NCBI RefSeq assembly: GCF_026241155.1
Contig: NZ_JAPFGP010000003.1
Span: 1 to 64,000, forward strand
Length of the DNA: 64,000 nucleotides
Direction: 5' to 3'
Source of the DNA: Paucibacter sp. PLA-PC-4
GTDB taxonomy: Bacteria; Pseudomonadota; Gammaproteobacteria; Burkholderiales; Burkholderiaceae_C
How positions within the stretch are numbered: position 1 is the first letter of the stretch; each line of letters begins with the position of its first letter. Positions 55,350-64,000 of the stretch are shown piece after piece. A model generated the notes under the pieces. It saw only the letters and a program-made list of their open reading frames with translations. It made no database searches and had not been told where the DNA came from. The position numbers and the translations under genes were made by a program.

Positions 55350-55544
55350 ATGATTCTTCCACCCCCCAAGCTCCCCGCCACCAAGAAACCCTCCCCGCCG
55401 GACGAGCACGACGCACCGGCCGGCCGCATCGCCGGCCGGCCCAGCGCCCCGTTGCGCCAGGCCTTGCGGGACGTGCTGCGCGGCGTGCAGGACACCAGCC
55501 GCGCGACCGAAGCCCAGCGCAGCTACGTCAAGCTCAAACGCTGA
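55350..55544 (+). CDS. Small basic protein upstream of the PHB-depolymerase-family gene
   Basis: A 64-residue protein beginning MILPPPKLPATKKPSPPDEHD and ending APLRQALRDVLRGVQDTSRATEAQRSYVKLKR. It has a proline-rich, probably disordered start and a basic helical end, and no signal or membrane segment. The ATG at 55350 follows AAGGAGCC; a longer frame back to 55224 lacks coding character. It lies ten bases before the PHB-depolymerase-family gene and is probably co-transcribed. I do not recognise the family. Confidence 0.6.
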   Translation: MILPPPKLPATKKPSPPDEHDAPAGRIAGRPSAPLRQALRDVLRGVQDTSRATEAQRSYVKLKR

Positions 55545-55554
55545 CGCCGCGAGC

Positions 55555-56571
55555 ATGGCCAAACGCAAACCCGGCGCTGCCTGGACCCGGATGTGGCAGC
55601 AAGGCTGGTCGGCGCTGGCCCGCTCGAACCTGCGCGCCGGCGGGCAGGCCGTTGGCAAGGCCTTGAAGCCCGCGCTGAGCCGACGCAAGCGCCCGCCGGG
55701 CGATGGCGACTGGCTGGCCGGCGCCGTTATCGCTGCCACCGGGATGCGGCGCTATTGGCTTTACCGACCGCCGGGCCTGCAACTCAAGCCTGGCGAGCGC
55801 CTGCCTCTGCTGGTGATGCTGCACGGCTGCGGCCAGACCGCCCACAGCTTTGCCGCCAGCACCCGGATGAACCGGGTCGCCGCGCGCGAGGGTTTTCTGG
55901 TGCTTTATCCGGAGCAAGACCGGCTGGCCAACGCCCAGGGCTGCTGGAACTGGTTCGACACCCGCTCGGGCCGGGCCGACAACGAGGCCGCATTGATCCT
56001 GCAGGCGATCGACCAGGTCTGCCAGCTCTACCCGGCCGACCGCGAATGCGTCGCGCTGGCCGGACTGTCGGCCGGGGCCAGCATGGCGGCGCTGCTGGCA
56101 AGCCGGTATCCGGATCGCTTCAAGGCGGTGGTGATGCATTCGGGCATCCCGCCCGGCACGGCCGATTCCGGCCTGTCGGCGCTGGGCGCGATGCGGGGCC
56201 GGCGTGCCACCCAGCCCCTGCCGGTGTCGGCGCCCGCGCCGGCGGCCACCGCCTGGCCTGCGTTGCTGGTCATCCATGGCAGCCGCGACGCGGTGGTCGC
56301 GCCCAACAATGGGCGGGCCGCCGTGCAGGCCTGGGCCGATGCTGCGCACGCGCGCGCGGCGCAGCCGCGCACCGTGCGGCGAGGCAAGCGCTATCCGAGC
56401 ACGGTGATCGACTTCAAGCGCGGCGCGGCGACCGTGGCCAGCTTGGTTGAGGTGGACGGACTCGGCCATGCCTGGAGCGGGGGGCAGGCCAGCCAGCCCT
56501 TCGGCGACGGCCAGGGCCCGGATGCTTCGCGCATGGTGTGGGCCTTCGCGGCCCGGCAGTTCCGTCGCTGA
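55555..56571 (+). CDS. PHB-depolymerase-family esterase
   Basis: A 338-residue alpha/beta hydrolase of the PHB depolymerase (LpqC/esterase) group. Marks: LLVMLHGCGQTAHSFAASTRMNRVAAREGFLVLYPEQ (oxyanion region), ALAGLSAGASMAALLASRYPDRF (Ser in GLSAG), LLVIHGSRDAVVAPNNG (Asp) and EVDGLGHAWSGGQ (His). The N-terminus is basic, with no signal peptide, so it may act inside the cell on stored polyhydroxybutyrate or be a plain esterase. The catalytic triad is complete. Confidence 0.88.
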   Translation: MAKRKPGAAWTRMWQQGWSALARSNLRAGGQAVGKALKPALSRRKRPPGDGDWLAGAVIAATGMRRYWLYRPPGLQLKPGERLPLLVMLHGCGQTAHSFAASTRMNRVAAREGFLVLYPEQDRLANAQGCWNWFDTRSGRADNEAALILQAIDQVCQLYPADRECVALAGLSAGASMAALLASRYPDRFKAVVMHSGIPPGTADSGLSALGAMRGRRATQPLPVSAPAPAATAWPALLVIHGSRDAVVAPNNGRAAVQAWADAAHARAAQPRTVRRGKRYPSTVIDFKRGAATVASLVEVDGLGHAWSGGQASQPFGDGQGPDASRMVWAFAARQFRR

Positions 56572-56626
56572 GCGGCCGTCTCGTATTCGCTTCATCGCGC
56601 ATGCGGCCGGCCCCGACCTGCACCGC

Positions 56627-56866
56627 CTACAGCATAAAGCTGCGCTGATCGTCCGCCTGACCGCCATCCTGCCTTGCGAGCGACCGGCGCAGATTGCCCT
56701 CCCAGCCACACTGCAGCGAGCGACAGGCGTAGCGCCGCAACGGGACGACAGCGCTGAACCAAATGTCGCGCAGGCGGCGCGGGACGCGGTAGATATTGCC
56801 CTGGCATTGGGGGCAGCAGAGCATACGTGCGGCGCCGCCGGAATCTGGCTTGGGGGACTGGCTCAT
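56627..56866 (-). CDS. Small zinc-ribbon protein
   Basis: A 79-residue protein beginning MSQSPKPDSGGAARMLCCPQCQGNIYRVPRRLRDIWFS and ending RYACRSLQCGWEGNLRRSLARQDGGQADD. The two pairs CPQC and CRSLQC form a single zinc ribbon; the GWEG after the last Cys is common in such domains. No membrane segment is visible. The ATG at 56866 follows AAGGAGCC. Function unknown; it is not obviously linked to its neighbours. Confidence 0.7.
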   Translation of the reverse strand: MSQSPKPDSGGAARMLCCPQCQGNIYRVPRRLRDIWFSAVVPLRRYACRSLQCGWEGNLRRSLARQDGGQADDQRSFML

Positions 56867-56976
56867 CGAAGGCTCCTTGGCTGTTCGCACAAGGCAACTA
56901 TCCTGGCAAGCGAGCCGTCTTACTGTGCGCTGTCGCACATAGCGCCACAGCGCCACAACGCCGCTGTGGCGCTGGC

Positions 56977-58008
56977 TCAGAACAGTTCGACCGCGCTGAG
57001 CTTGGCCGGCTCCTGCATCAGCCCCATGGCCAGCAGGGCCGCATGGCTTTGCACCTGGTTGCGGCCGGCACTTTTGGCGTGATAGACCGCACGATCGGCC
57101 CGCTCGAAGGCGCTGGCCGGCGAGTCCTCGGGGCGCACAGGCGTGAAGCCGATGCTGACGGTGATGTGGCCGACCTGCGGAAACTGGTAGGCCTCGGTAT
57201 TCAGGCGCAGGCGCTCGAAGGCCTGGGCGGCGTCGAGCTCGTCGGTGCAGCGCATCAGCACGACGAACTCCTCGCCCCCGAAGCGGTAGAGCAGGTCGTG
57301 GAAGCGAAAGGTGTTGCGCATCAGGCGCGACAGCAGCAGCAGCACCTCGTCGCCGATCAGGTGGCCGAAGCTATCGTTGACGCGCTTGAAATGGTCGATG
57401 TCGATCACGCCCAACCAGTAGCTCGGGCGCTGGCCCTCGTGGCGGCGGCCGTCGTCGGCCTGCTCGATCGCGCTGATGGGTGAGCCGTTACCGACTGCCT
57501 TCAGAAAGCTCTCATCGAAGGTCTTGCGGTTCAACAGGCCGGTCAGCGTGTCGCGCTCGCTGTAGTCCAGCAGGCCTTGGAAGTTGTGATAAATGCGTAG
57601 GATGCTGCCGACCAGGCGCTGGTCGGAGTTTTTCAGCTTCTCGCACGACTCGATCTCCAGCACTCCGACCACCTCGCGCTCGGTGGCGATCGGGAACAGG
57701 GTCAGCCAGTGCTCGCCCTCGCGTCGTTGCAGCACATGGCGCTCGTGCATGCAGTCGAGCCGGTCGGGGTGGGAATGGGCGCTGGGCAGGCGCTCGGCCC
57801 AGACCGAGTCGGCACTGGCCACCGCTGCATCGCCGACCAGGCGCGCGCGTGTCAGCCAGCGCTCCTGCCCAGCCTCGCCGACCAGTCGGAAGATGGCCAC
57901 CGACAGAGGCTCGACCAGATCGCGCAGGGCCGAGACCAGAGTCACGTCCATCACGTCACGATCCCTGAATCCGGTCAACTCGGCAAGATGCTCAACGACT
58001 TCAGACAT
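56977..58008 (-). CDS. GAF-GGDEF diguanylate cyclase
   Basis: A 343-residue cytoplasmic protein. The N-terminal 150 residues look like a GAF-type sensor (LSVAIFRLVGEAGQERWLTRARL, LFPIATEREVVGVLEIESCE). The C-terminal GGDEF domain begins DTLTGLLNRKTFDESFL and has the active-site RFGGEEFVVLMRC and IDHFKRVNDSFGHLIGDEVL. It makes cyclic di-GMP; no RxxD inhibitory site was confirmed. I chose the ATG at 58008 because the CheA terminator ends at 58052 and an upstream TTG at 58032 would fall in that hairpin. Its position after the pilus chemosensory kinase suggests a link to motility or surface behaviour. Confidence 0.88.
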   Translation of the reverse strand: MSEVVEHLAELTGFRDRDVMDVTLVSALRDLVEPLSVAIFRLVGEAGQERWLTRARLVGDAAVASADSVWAERLPSAHSHPDRLDCMHERHVLQRREGEHWLTLFPIATEREVVGVLEIESCEKLKNSDQRLVGSILRIYHNFQGLLDYSERDTLTGLLNRKTFDESFLKAVGNGSPISAIEQADDGRRHEGQRPSYWLGVIDIDHFKRVNDSFGHLIGDEVLLLLSRLMRNTFRFHDLLYRFGGEEFVVLMRCTDELDAAQAFERLRLNTEAYQFPQVGHITVSIGFTPVRPEDSPASAFERADRAVYHAKSAGRNQVQSHAALLAMGLMQEPAKLSAVELF

Positions 58009-58030
58009 GGCGCCCGACTTAGACACGAAC

Positions 58031-58052
58031 AAGGCGCCACAAAGGGCGCCTT
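58031..58052 (-). terminator. Rho-independent terminator of the CheA-type gene
   Basis: On the minus strand AAGGCGCC and GGCGCCTT form an eight-base stem with a six-base loop, followed by a GTTC tail. It lies 43 bases after the stop at 58095 and just before the GGDEF gene. Confidence 0.75.
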
Positions 58053-58094
58053 GCCTTGTTCCATGATGCCCCGGATCTGGTCCAGGATCGGCTT

Positions 58095-61000
58095 CTACTG
58101 CGTCACCGCAATTTGCGACGAAGTGTATCTGCCTATCAGATCCAAAAGCAGCTCTTCGTCATAGGGCTTGCCCAGGTAGTGATCGACGCCCAGCTCCTGC
58201 GCGTAGTCCTTGTGCTTTTGAGCGATGCGCGAGGTGATCATGATCACCGGCAGGCCGGCCAGACGCGCATCGGCGCGCATATTGCGCACCAGGTCGAACC
58301 CGTCCATGCGCGGCATCTCGATGTCGGACAGCACCACCGCCGGTAGCTCGTCGCCTGACAGCTTCTCCATCGCATCCATGCCGTCCTTGGCCAGCTGCAC
58401 GCGGTAGCCCTCGCGCTCGAGCAGACGCTGTGTGACGCGACGCACGGTCAGCGAGTCGTCCACCACCAGCACCAGCGGCGCCAGCACCTCCGGCGCGTCC
58501 AGCGGCGAGGCCGCGCTGACCGCCGCCTGCTGTGCATGGCTTTGCGCCGCAGCGCCGTACCAATGCGCCAGCGCCACGGGGTTGTAGATCAGCGCCACAT
58601 CGCCCGAAGCCAGCAGGCTGATGCCGGCCAGGCCCGGCACACCGCTGAGCTGCGGGCCGAGGTTCTTGATCACCACTTCCTGGTTGCCCAGCACCTCGTC
58701 GACATGCAGCGCCATGCGCTGGTGGGCGCTCTTGATGAAGACCACCGGCAGAGTGCGGCCCAGCAGCACGCCCCGGCCGCTGTGATTCATCAGGCCGCCC
58801 AACCAGTAGAAGGGCAGCGCCGTGTCGCCCTGCTGCAGGCTGGCATCGGCATAGGCCTGCTCGACCGTGTCCAGCGGCAGGCGCTGCACCGACTCCATCA
58901 ACGCGGCCGGCACCGCGACCTTGTGCTCACCATAGCGCAACAGCACGACCTGGGTCAGCGCCGTCGTCAGCGGCACGTGCAGATCGAAGCCCGCGCCCTG
59001 CCCTGGCGTCGAATGGATGTCGACATAGCCGCCCAGGGTGCTGACCTCGGCCCGCACCACATCCATGCCGACACCGCGACCCGCCAGCTCGGTGACCTGG
59101 CTGGCGGTCGAGAAGCCCGGCGCGAAGATCAGCTCCATGAGCGCGCTGTCTTCCAGCTCCGCCCCTTGAGAGACCAGCCCCAGCATCTCGCCGCGCTCGC
59201 GGATCCGTGCGAGGTTCAGGCCGGCGCCGTCATCGCTGAAGGCCAGCAGCACCTCGTTGCCCTCCTGGGCCAGGCGCAGCGTGATCGTGCCGCTCTCGGG
59301 CTTGCCGGCGGCGACGCGCGCCTCGGGCGTCTCGATCCCGTGGCTGAGGCTGTTGCGCAGCAGGTGTTCGAAGGCGCCGGTCAGGCGCTCCAGCATGCTG
59401 CGGTCCAACTCGATATGGCCGCCCACAATCGTCAAAGTGGCCTGCTTGCCCGACTCGCGCGCCGCCTGGCGCACCACGCGGTGCAGACGTTCGGCCAGAC
59501 TGGAATCGAACTCGACCATGCGGGTGCGCAGCAGATCGTCTTGCAGCTCGCGTGTCAGCCGCGACTGACCGGCCAGTTCGTCCTCGCCGAGCTGCACATT
59601 GCGCTGTAAAGATCGCTGCACAGTCGCCACGTCGTTGACCGACTCGGCCAGCATGCGGGTAAGTTCCTGGAAGCGGGTGTAGCGATCAAACTCGAGCGGA
59701 TCGAAGTCGCGCCCGGCCAGCTTGGCCGCCTCCTGCTGCGAGCCCATCTGGCCCTCGGCCTGCACCTCCAGCTCGCGCAGCTGGCTGCGCAGACGGTCCA
59801 GGTTGTCGTCCAGATCGAGCAGCGCGCTCTTCATCTGGGCCAGCTCGGACTCCAGACGCGCGCGCCGGATGCTGACCTCACCGGCCTGGGTGGCCATGCG
59901 TTCGAGCAGTGCGCCGCGAACCCGCACCAGCGGCTGCGCCGACACGGCTGTGGCCTCCTCGGCTGCGGCCTGCACGCCCCGACCAAAGCGCGACCAGTCG
60001 ATCTGCGGGCCGGCATCGAGCGCCAGCGGCTCCTCGGCCACCAAGGCCGAGTCCTCGGGCATGGCAGCCACGGGAACCACGTCGACCGGCTCGACTGGCG
60101 GCACCGGCACCGGCACCGGGGCCGGCTCTTTCGCTTGGGCCTCGGCAGGCCCTTGCTTGAGCCGGTGGCGCAACTGCTCGAAGCTGGCTTCCAACGCGTC
60201 GGCCTGCGACTGCAGCTCGCGCAGATCGCCGCCGTCCAGCTCGGGACGGCCCAGCAGGGACTCGACACTGGACTCGAGCTTGTGGGCCTGTTCGCCCAGC
60301 CCCATCGCGCCGCTCAGGCGCGCACCGCCCTTGAACGTATGCAGCGAACGCATGCAGGCATCGGCCCGGGCGCGGCTTTGCGGGCTGGCCAGCCAGTCGC
60401 GCAGGCTGGCATGCAACTGCTCCAGCAGGTCCTGGGCCTCTTCCTCGAAAATCGGGAACAGTTCGGTATCGATGTCGTCGGGCTGTCCGCCGACAAAGCC
60501 GGCTTCGTCCTTGGCGGCCAGCTCGGCGCGGACCGCGAAGTCCTGAAGCGCCGGCTCCGGCATCTCCAGGTCCATGGGCTCAGACTCGACAGGCAGGACC
60601 GGCGCCGGCTGATAGTCATGCAGCCGAGGCAGCAGATCGCCCTCGACAGTTTTGAGGAAGCCGGCGGCGAACTGGTGCAGGAGGCGGCGCAGATCGTCGG
60701 CCGCACCGACGAAGAGCTCGGCATCCTGCACCTCGTAGGAGCCCGCCTGGGCGGCGCGGCCCAGCGCATGCTCCAGCGCACGCGCCAGCGCGGACAGGTC
60801 CTCGAAGCCGACGGTGGCCGCATTGCCGGCCAATGCATGGGCGAGCGCCTCTGCGTCAGCCGGAACTGGCACGGCCAGCTCCAGCGCCCACTCGGCCAAG
60901 ATCGTCGAGAGCCGGCGCGACAGCTCGTCGGCCTCGTTGAGGAATATGTTGAACAGGGTGATGCTGATGCGCAGCGGACCGATGACCTTGACGCTGTCCT

Positions 61001-63896
61001 CGGCCTCGATCTCTTCGATCGGCTCGGGCTCGACGGGCGGCACCAACTCCAGCAGCGGCGCCGCGGCGGAATGCAGCGGCGGCTCGACCTCTGGCTCGGG
61101 TTCGCCCAGATCCAGGCGCAGCTCAAACTCGGGCAGTTCGAACTCGGGCAGCTCTAATTCCGGCGCCGCATCGGCGCTCGACTCCGTTGGCGGCAGCAGA
61201 TCAAGCACAAAGCCGGCATCGTCGGCGGACACCTCGGGCACGGGCAGGGTCTCCTGCTCGGGCAAAGCTTCCGCTTCCAGTTCGGACTCGGGCTCAACCG
61301 ACGGCGGCAGCGCCGGCTCGACCACCGCCTGGGATAGCGGCTCGGGCTCGCTGCTCAGCGGCACCGCACCCGAGCTCGGCCAGTCCAGCGGCAGCACGCG
61401 ACCTTCCAGGCGCAGCGCATCGGCGCTGTTGCGAAGGCCGTCGGGCTGATGCGGGCCGGGCCGGCGGCTGGTGATCGCTTCACACCAGTCCGCCAGATAG
61501 TCCAGCGCCTCAGCGGTGAAAGCCAGCAGTGCCGGGTCGGCGCCGGTCTGCTCGCCGATGCGGGTGTTGTAGAGCTGTTCGCAGGCCCAGGCACCTTCGC
61601 CGAAAGCGTTCAACCCGACCATGCGCGAGCTGCCCTTAAGCGTGTGGAAGGCGCGTCGCACCGTGGTCAGCTGCTCGAGGTTGTGGTGATCCTGCTCCAG
61701 CAATGCCAGCGCCTCGCGGGCATTGGCGATCACCTCCTCGGCTTCCTCCAGGAAGATGGGCAACATGTCCTCGTCGAGCTGCAGTGACGCGCTCACCGGC
61801 GCGGCGACCGGCGCGGCTGCGGGCGCATGCGCTTCGAGGAACTGGTTGAGCGATTGCGCGGCCTGGGCCAGCGCGGTGTCGAGCTCTTCGTCAGCCACCG
61901 GGGCCAGGTCTTGCGCCGACGGGTCCAGCGGCAGCGGCAGGGTCGGCAGGGCCTCGTCGAGCAGGCGCTGGGCCGATTGCGCGGCATGGGCAAGGCCCGG
62001 CTCGTCAGCGGCGCGGGCCTGCTGCGACAGCCGCTCGAGATCGCGCGCCAACTCCTCGGCTGGGCGCTCGCCATCGGCCGCGGCCTGGGCCGCCGCTTGC
62101 ACCTGGCTCAGAAGGCTGGGTTCGGCAGCGCCGTCCAGCGGCGGCAGGCTGACTGCATCGCTGCGCCGGCCCATCACCGCATCGAGCCGGCCCGATGCCT
62201 CGTCGAAATGGAACATGCGCTTGGCCAGCTGTGGCTGGACGCTGAGCATGTCGATCATGAATCCCAGCGCACCCAGATTGTTGGCCAAGCGCTCGAACAG
62301 CTCGCGTGGGCCGGCCAACTCGGGATCGACCTCGGTATTGGCCAGCGCATCGACCTCGTCTCGCATGCGCACGGTGGCCTGGGCCGCCTGGTCCAGGCCC
62401 AGCACGGTCAGCACGCCGCGCATGGTCTGCAGCTGGCCCGGCACCGGGATCAGCACTTGACGCTGGCTTGGGTTGCGGAAGTACTCGTCGGCCAAGCGCT
62501 CGACCTCGGACAGGCTGGCGCGCAACTCGTGCACGACGCTGCCCAGGGTCTGGCGATCCGAGACACGGCGGTACAGATCCTCCATCCAGGCTTCCAGCGG
62601 CGCCGGCGGCTCGCCATGCGAGACCGCCTCGACCCGCTGCGCCAGACGGCGCACGCGTTCGGCCTGCTCGGGCTGGTCGAAGGCTGCGTCGTCCAGCGCC
62701 GCCTCGACGTAAAGCAGGCCGGTGGCCACCTCCATCGCAAGATCGGGCTTGGGCGGCTGGTTGGAACGCAAGGTCGCAACGACCGCGCGCTGCAGCGTCT
62801 CGCCCAACACCTCGCCGCTGGGGAAGAGTCGGCTCAGCGACTCGTTGAGCCCGGCAAACTGCTCGTCAAGGCCGGCCAGCCGGTGGGTCTCGCCCTCGGC
62901 CGCAGAGGACCAACTTTCCTTGGCCTGGCTGACACGCCGGCGCGCCTGCGCAACCCAGGCCGGGTCGATGCGACCCAGCGAATCGTCCTCGTAATCCCCG
63001 GCGGACTCGTCGCCCAGGCCGTAGACCTCGCGCACCGCCATCAGCCGCACAGCGGCGGGCTCGGGGCGTGCCTGGGCGCAGAAAAACAGAAGATCATGCG
63101 CCAGGCGCTGCGAGGCCGCCGCGCCGCCGGCACGCAACTGCGACAGCAGGCGCGAGCCCAGCCGCTTCGCATAGGTGTCCGGGTTCAGCAGACCCAGGGC
63201 CTGGGCCTGGTACTGAGCCGCCGCCAACTGCCACAAGGTCCGAGCCTGTGCTCCGGCGAGTCCGGCCGCCAGTCCGGCGCAAAGATCGCTGAGCAGGCTC
63301 GCATGCTCGGGCCGTGGTGAGCGCATCTGCTTGAGCAAGGTGGCCTCGAAGGCGCGGCGCACGGCCTCCGGTGCCAGCGGCTTGGCCACCGGGTCGACGG
63401 GCAGATCGCGCCAGGCGAACTCCTGTGGCCACAGATCGGCAGGGTGGATGCGCTCGGCGCCGTTGAGCGTTTGCAGCTCGCGGTAAGGCGGGAACAGCGC
63501 GAGGCTGGAGGTCTTGTTGCCGGCCAGCAGACGGGCCACAAAAGACAGCAGCGCGAAGTCGGCACGCTCGATGATCTCGACCGTCGGCAGATCGATGTTC
63601 AGCGGCTGCTGGGCCAGATTCTGCACCGCCGTCTCGGCAGCGCGTAGCACCGCGGCGCCGCCGGGCAGGCCCACCAGCACCAGCACGCCGGCGACCTGGT
63701 GCAACTGGGCGGCGGCCGCCAGCAGCGGCGGGCTGGCCGGCGCATCGATGCCCAGCACCGAGGCGCGGCCATCGGCTTCGCGCAAGAAGCGGCGCAGCGT
63801 CTTGTGAACCGACTCCAGCGAGCGGCGCAGCTCTTCCTGCACCCAGGCCAGCGGGCTGAGATCGGGCGGAAACTCGGAATCGCGCGGGAGGTCCAT
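58095..63896 (-). CDS. CheA-type hybrid kinase of the pilus Chp system (ChpA/PilL)
   Basis: A 1933-residue protein. The N-terminal 1250 residues carry several Hpt-like modules: degenerate ones near 66 (LHQVAGVLVLVGL), near 500 (QTMRGVLTVLGL) and near 1010 (AHALAGNAATVGF), and canonical ones near 749 (RRAFHTLKGSSRMVGL) and 1185 (RSLHTFKGGARLSGAMGL). Between them lie long acidic Pro/Glu-rich linkers (about 850-950). The core has a CheA dimer domain, HATPase (about 1480-1635; HLLRNSLSHGIETPEARV, GRGVGMDVVRAE), a CheW-like domain (to about 1780) and a receiver (VLVVDDSLTVRRV; LSDIEMPRMDG). It phosphorylates response regulators of the twitching-motility pathway. Start: ATG at 63896, after a PilJ-like gene on the same strand. 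Confidence 0.92.
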   Translation of the reverse strand: MDLPRDSEFPPDLSPLAWVQEELRRSLESVHKTLRRFLREADGRASVLGIDAPASPPLLAAAAQLHQVAGVLVLVGLPGGAAVLRAAETAVQNLAQQPLNIDLPTVEIIERADFALLSFVARLLAGNKTSSLALFPPYRELQTLNGAERIHPADLWPQEFAWRDLPVDPVAKPLAPEAVRRAFEATLLKQMRSPRPEHASLLSDLCAGLAAGLAGAQARTLWQLAAAQYQAQALGLLNPDTYAKRLGSRLLSQLRAGGAAASQRLAHDLLFFCAQARPEPAAVRLMAVREVYGLGDESAGDYEDDSLGRIDPAWVAQARRRVSQAKESWSSAAEGETHRLAGLDEQFAGLNESLSRLFPSGEVLGETLQRAVVATLRSNQPPKPDLAMEVATGLLYVEAALDDAAFDQPEQAERVRRLAQRVEAVSHGEPPAPLEAWMEDLYRRVSDRQTLGSVVHELRASLSEVERLADEYFRNPSQRQVLIPVPGQLQTMRGVLTVLGLDQAAQATVRMRDEVDALANTEVDPELAGPRELFERLANNLGALGFMIDMLSVQPQLAKRMFHFDEASGRLDAVMGRRSDAVSLPPLDGAAEPSLLSQVQAAAQAAADGERPAEELARDLERLSQQARAADEPGLAHAAQSAQRLLDEALPTLPLPLDPSAQDLAPVADEELDTALAQAAQSLNQFLEAHAPAAAPVAAPVSASLQLDEDMLPIFLEEAEEVIANAREALALLEQDHHNLEQLTTVRRAFHTLKGSSRMVGLNAFGEGAWACEQLYNTRIGEQTGADPALLAFTAEALDYLADWCEAITSRRPGPHQPDGLRNSADALRLEGRVLPLDWPSSGAVPLSSEPEPLSQAVVEPALPPSVEPESELEAEALPEQETLPVPEVSADDAGFVLDLLPPTESSADAAPELELPEFELPEFELRLDLGEPEPEVEPPLHSAAAPLLELVPPVEPEPIEEIEAEDSVKVIGPLRISITLFNIFLNEADELSRRLSTILAEWALELAVPVPADAEALAHALAGNAATVGFEDLSALARALEHALGRAAQAGSYEVQDAELFVGAADDLRRLLHQFAAGFLKTVEGDLLPRLHDYQPAPVLPVESEPMDLEMPEPALQDFAVRAELAAKDEAGFVGGQPDDIDTELFPIFEEEAQDLLEQLHASLRDWLASPQSRARADACMRSLHTFKGGARLSGAMGLGEQAHKLESSVESLLGRPELDGGDLRELQSQADALEASFEQLRHRLKQGPAEAQAKEPAPVPVPVPPVEPVDVVPVAAMPEDSALVAEEPLALDAGPQIDWSRFGRGVQAAAEEATAVSAQPLVRVRGALLERMATQAGEVSIRRARLESELAQMKSALLDLDDNLDRLRSQLRELEVQAEGQMGSQQEAAKLAGRDFDPLEFDRYTRFQELTRMLAESVNDVATVQRSLQRNVQLGEDELAGQSRLTRELQDDLLRTRMVEFDSSLAERLHRVVRQAARESGKQATLTIVGGHIELDRSMLERLTGAFEHLLRNSLSHGIETPEARVAAGKPESGTITLRLAQEGNEVLLAFSDDGAGLNLARIRERGEMLGLVSQGAELEDSALMELIFAPGFSTASQVTELAGRGVGMDVVRAEVSTLGGYVDIHSTPGQGAGFDLHVPLTTALTQVVLLRYGEHKVAVPAALMESVQRLPLDTVEQAYADASLQQGDTALPFYWLGGLMNHSGRGVLLGRTLPVVFIKSAHQRMALHVDEVLGNQEVVIKNLGPQLSGVPGLAGISLLASGDVALIYNPVALAHWYGAAAQSHAQQAAVSAASPLDAPEVLAPLVLVVDDSLTVRRVTQRLLEREGYRVQLAKDGMDAMEKLSGDELPAVVLSDIEMPRMDGFDLVRNMRADARLAGLPVIMITSRIAQKHKDYAQELGVDHYLGKPYDEELLLDLIGRYTSSQIAVTQ

Positions 63897-63935
63897 GCTT
63901 GCCTTGTCGTCTATGCTGGGGCGGCGCTCAGGCGC

Positions 63936-64000
63936 TCAACCAATCTTGAAGCGGGACACCGAAGCGCGCAGGGCCTCGGCCGAGCGCGACAGCTCATGCA
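63936..64000 (-). CDS. C-terminal end of a PilJ-like chemoreceptor, start beyond the right edge
   Basis: The last 20 codons of a minus-strand gene: HELSRSAEALRASVSRFKIG then TGA at 63938-63936. The LSRSAEALRASVSRFKI ending is the usual C-terminus of methyl-accepting proteins such as PilJ, and the location just upstream of the ChpA-type kinase fits the pilJ-chpA order of pilus clusters. Only the tail can be seen. Confidence 0.7.
   Translation of the reverse strand, partial: HELSRSAEALRASVSRFKIG

Overview
The window is high-GC DNA from a betaproteobacterium of the order Burkholderiales, most likely a Rubrivivax/Leptothrix/Roseateles/Paucibacter-type organism. This is inferred from the aa3/caa3 oxidase cluster with its small Burkholderiales-type assembly proteins (DUF2970, DUF2909, a 37-residue protein), the Bug-type binding protein, DUF4148, DUF3429 and PyrX-type pyrimidine genes. 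No rRNA, tRNA, CRISPR array or intact insertion sequence was found.

Layout. Positions 1-1900 are an accessory stretch: a minus-strand reading frame running off the left edge, a small XRE regulator, and a secreted-protein gene with an in-frame amber codon exactly after its signal peptide. 1925-9694 is housekeeping: DUF4148 protein, enoyl-CoA hydratase, a DUF3108 / M61 peptidase / DUF3429 / DsbC / flavin monooxygenase series on the minus strand, and divergent ychF. 9750-13467 holds a large membrane hybrid histidine kinase and a CheW. rpoH (13619-14536) follows, with a perfect CIRCE operator in its leader. 14705-16800 is a second accessory islet: a PIN-domain/HTH toxin-antitoxin pair with a candidate operator, and a frameshifted zinc-ribbon transposase-like pseudogene.

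16907-26002 is the cytochrome c oxidase region, transcribed right to left: subunit II with a fused cytochrome c domain, subunit I, a 37-residue protein, Cox11/CtaG, DUF2970, subunit III, then SURF1, a CxxxC thioredoxin-like protein, heme A synthase, heme O synthase and SCO, with one small DUF2909 gene on the other strand. 26295-31793 has a methyltransferase, comF, trmL, a Bug binding protein, gpsA, secB, grxC and a rhodanese. 31851-35078 is a chemoreceptor / PstS-like binding protein / porin series. 35278-43000 contains gpmA, a PRPP-synthetase-like gene overlapping an AMP/thymidine-phosphorylase-family gene, and a tight yqgE-ruvX-pyrR-pyrB-pyrX-plsC operon in which the dihydroorotase-like protein has lost its metal-binding histidines.

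43029-48819 has photolyase, a VOC protein, a VapBC module with a palindromic operator, an alpha/beta hydrolase and a secreted metallophosphoesterase lipoprotein. 48920-55187 is a complete RND efflux operon (permease, adaptor, outer-membrane factor) with a CerR-type TetR regulator and operator. 55350-64000 has a PHB-depolymerase-family esterase with a 64-residue upstream gene, a zinc-ribbon protein, a GGDEF protein, and the giant CheA-type hybrid kinase of a type IV pilus Chp/Pil chemosensory system, with the end of a PilJ-like receptor at the right edge.

The window is mainly a core chromosome with short mobile or toxin-antitoxin insertions. Nothing seen amounts to a wholly new system. The least explained items are the phosphorylase/PRPP-synthetase pair, the amber-interrupted secreted protein, the left-edge unknown gene, and the receptor / binding protein / porin series.
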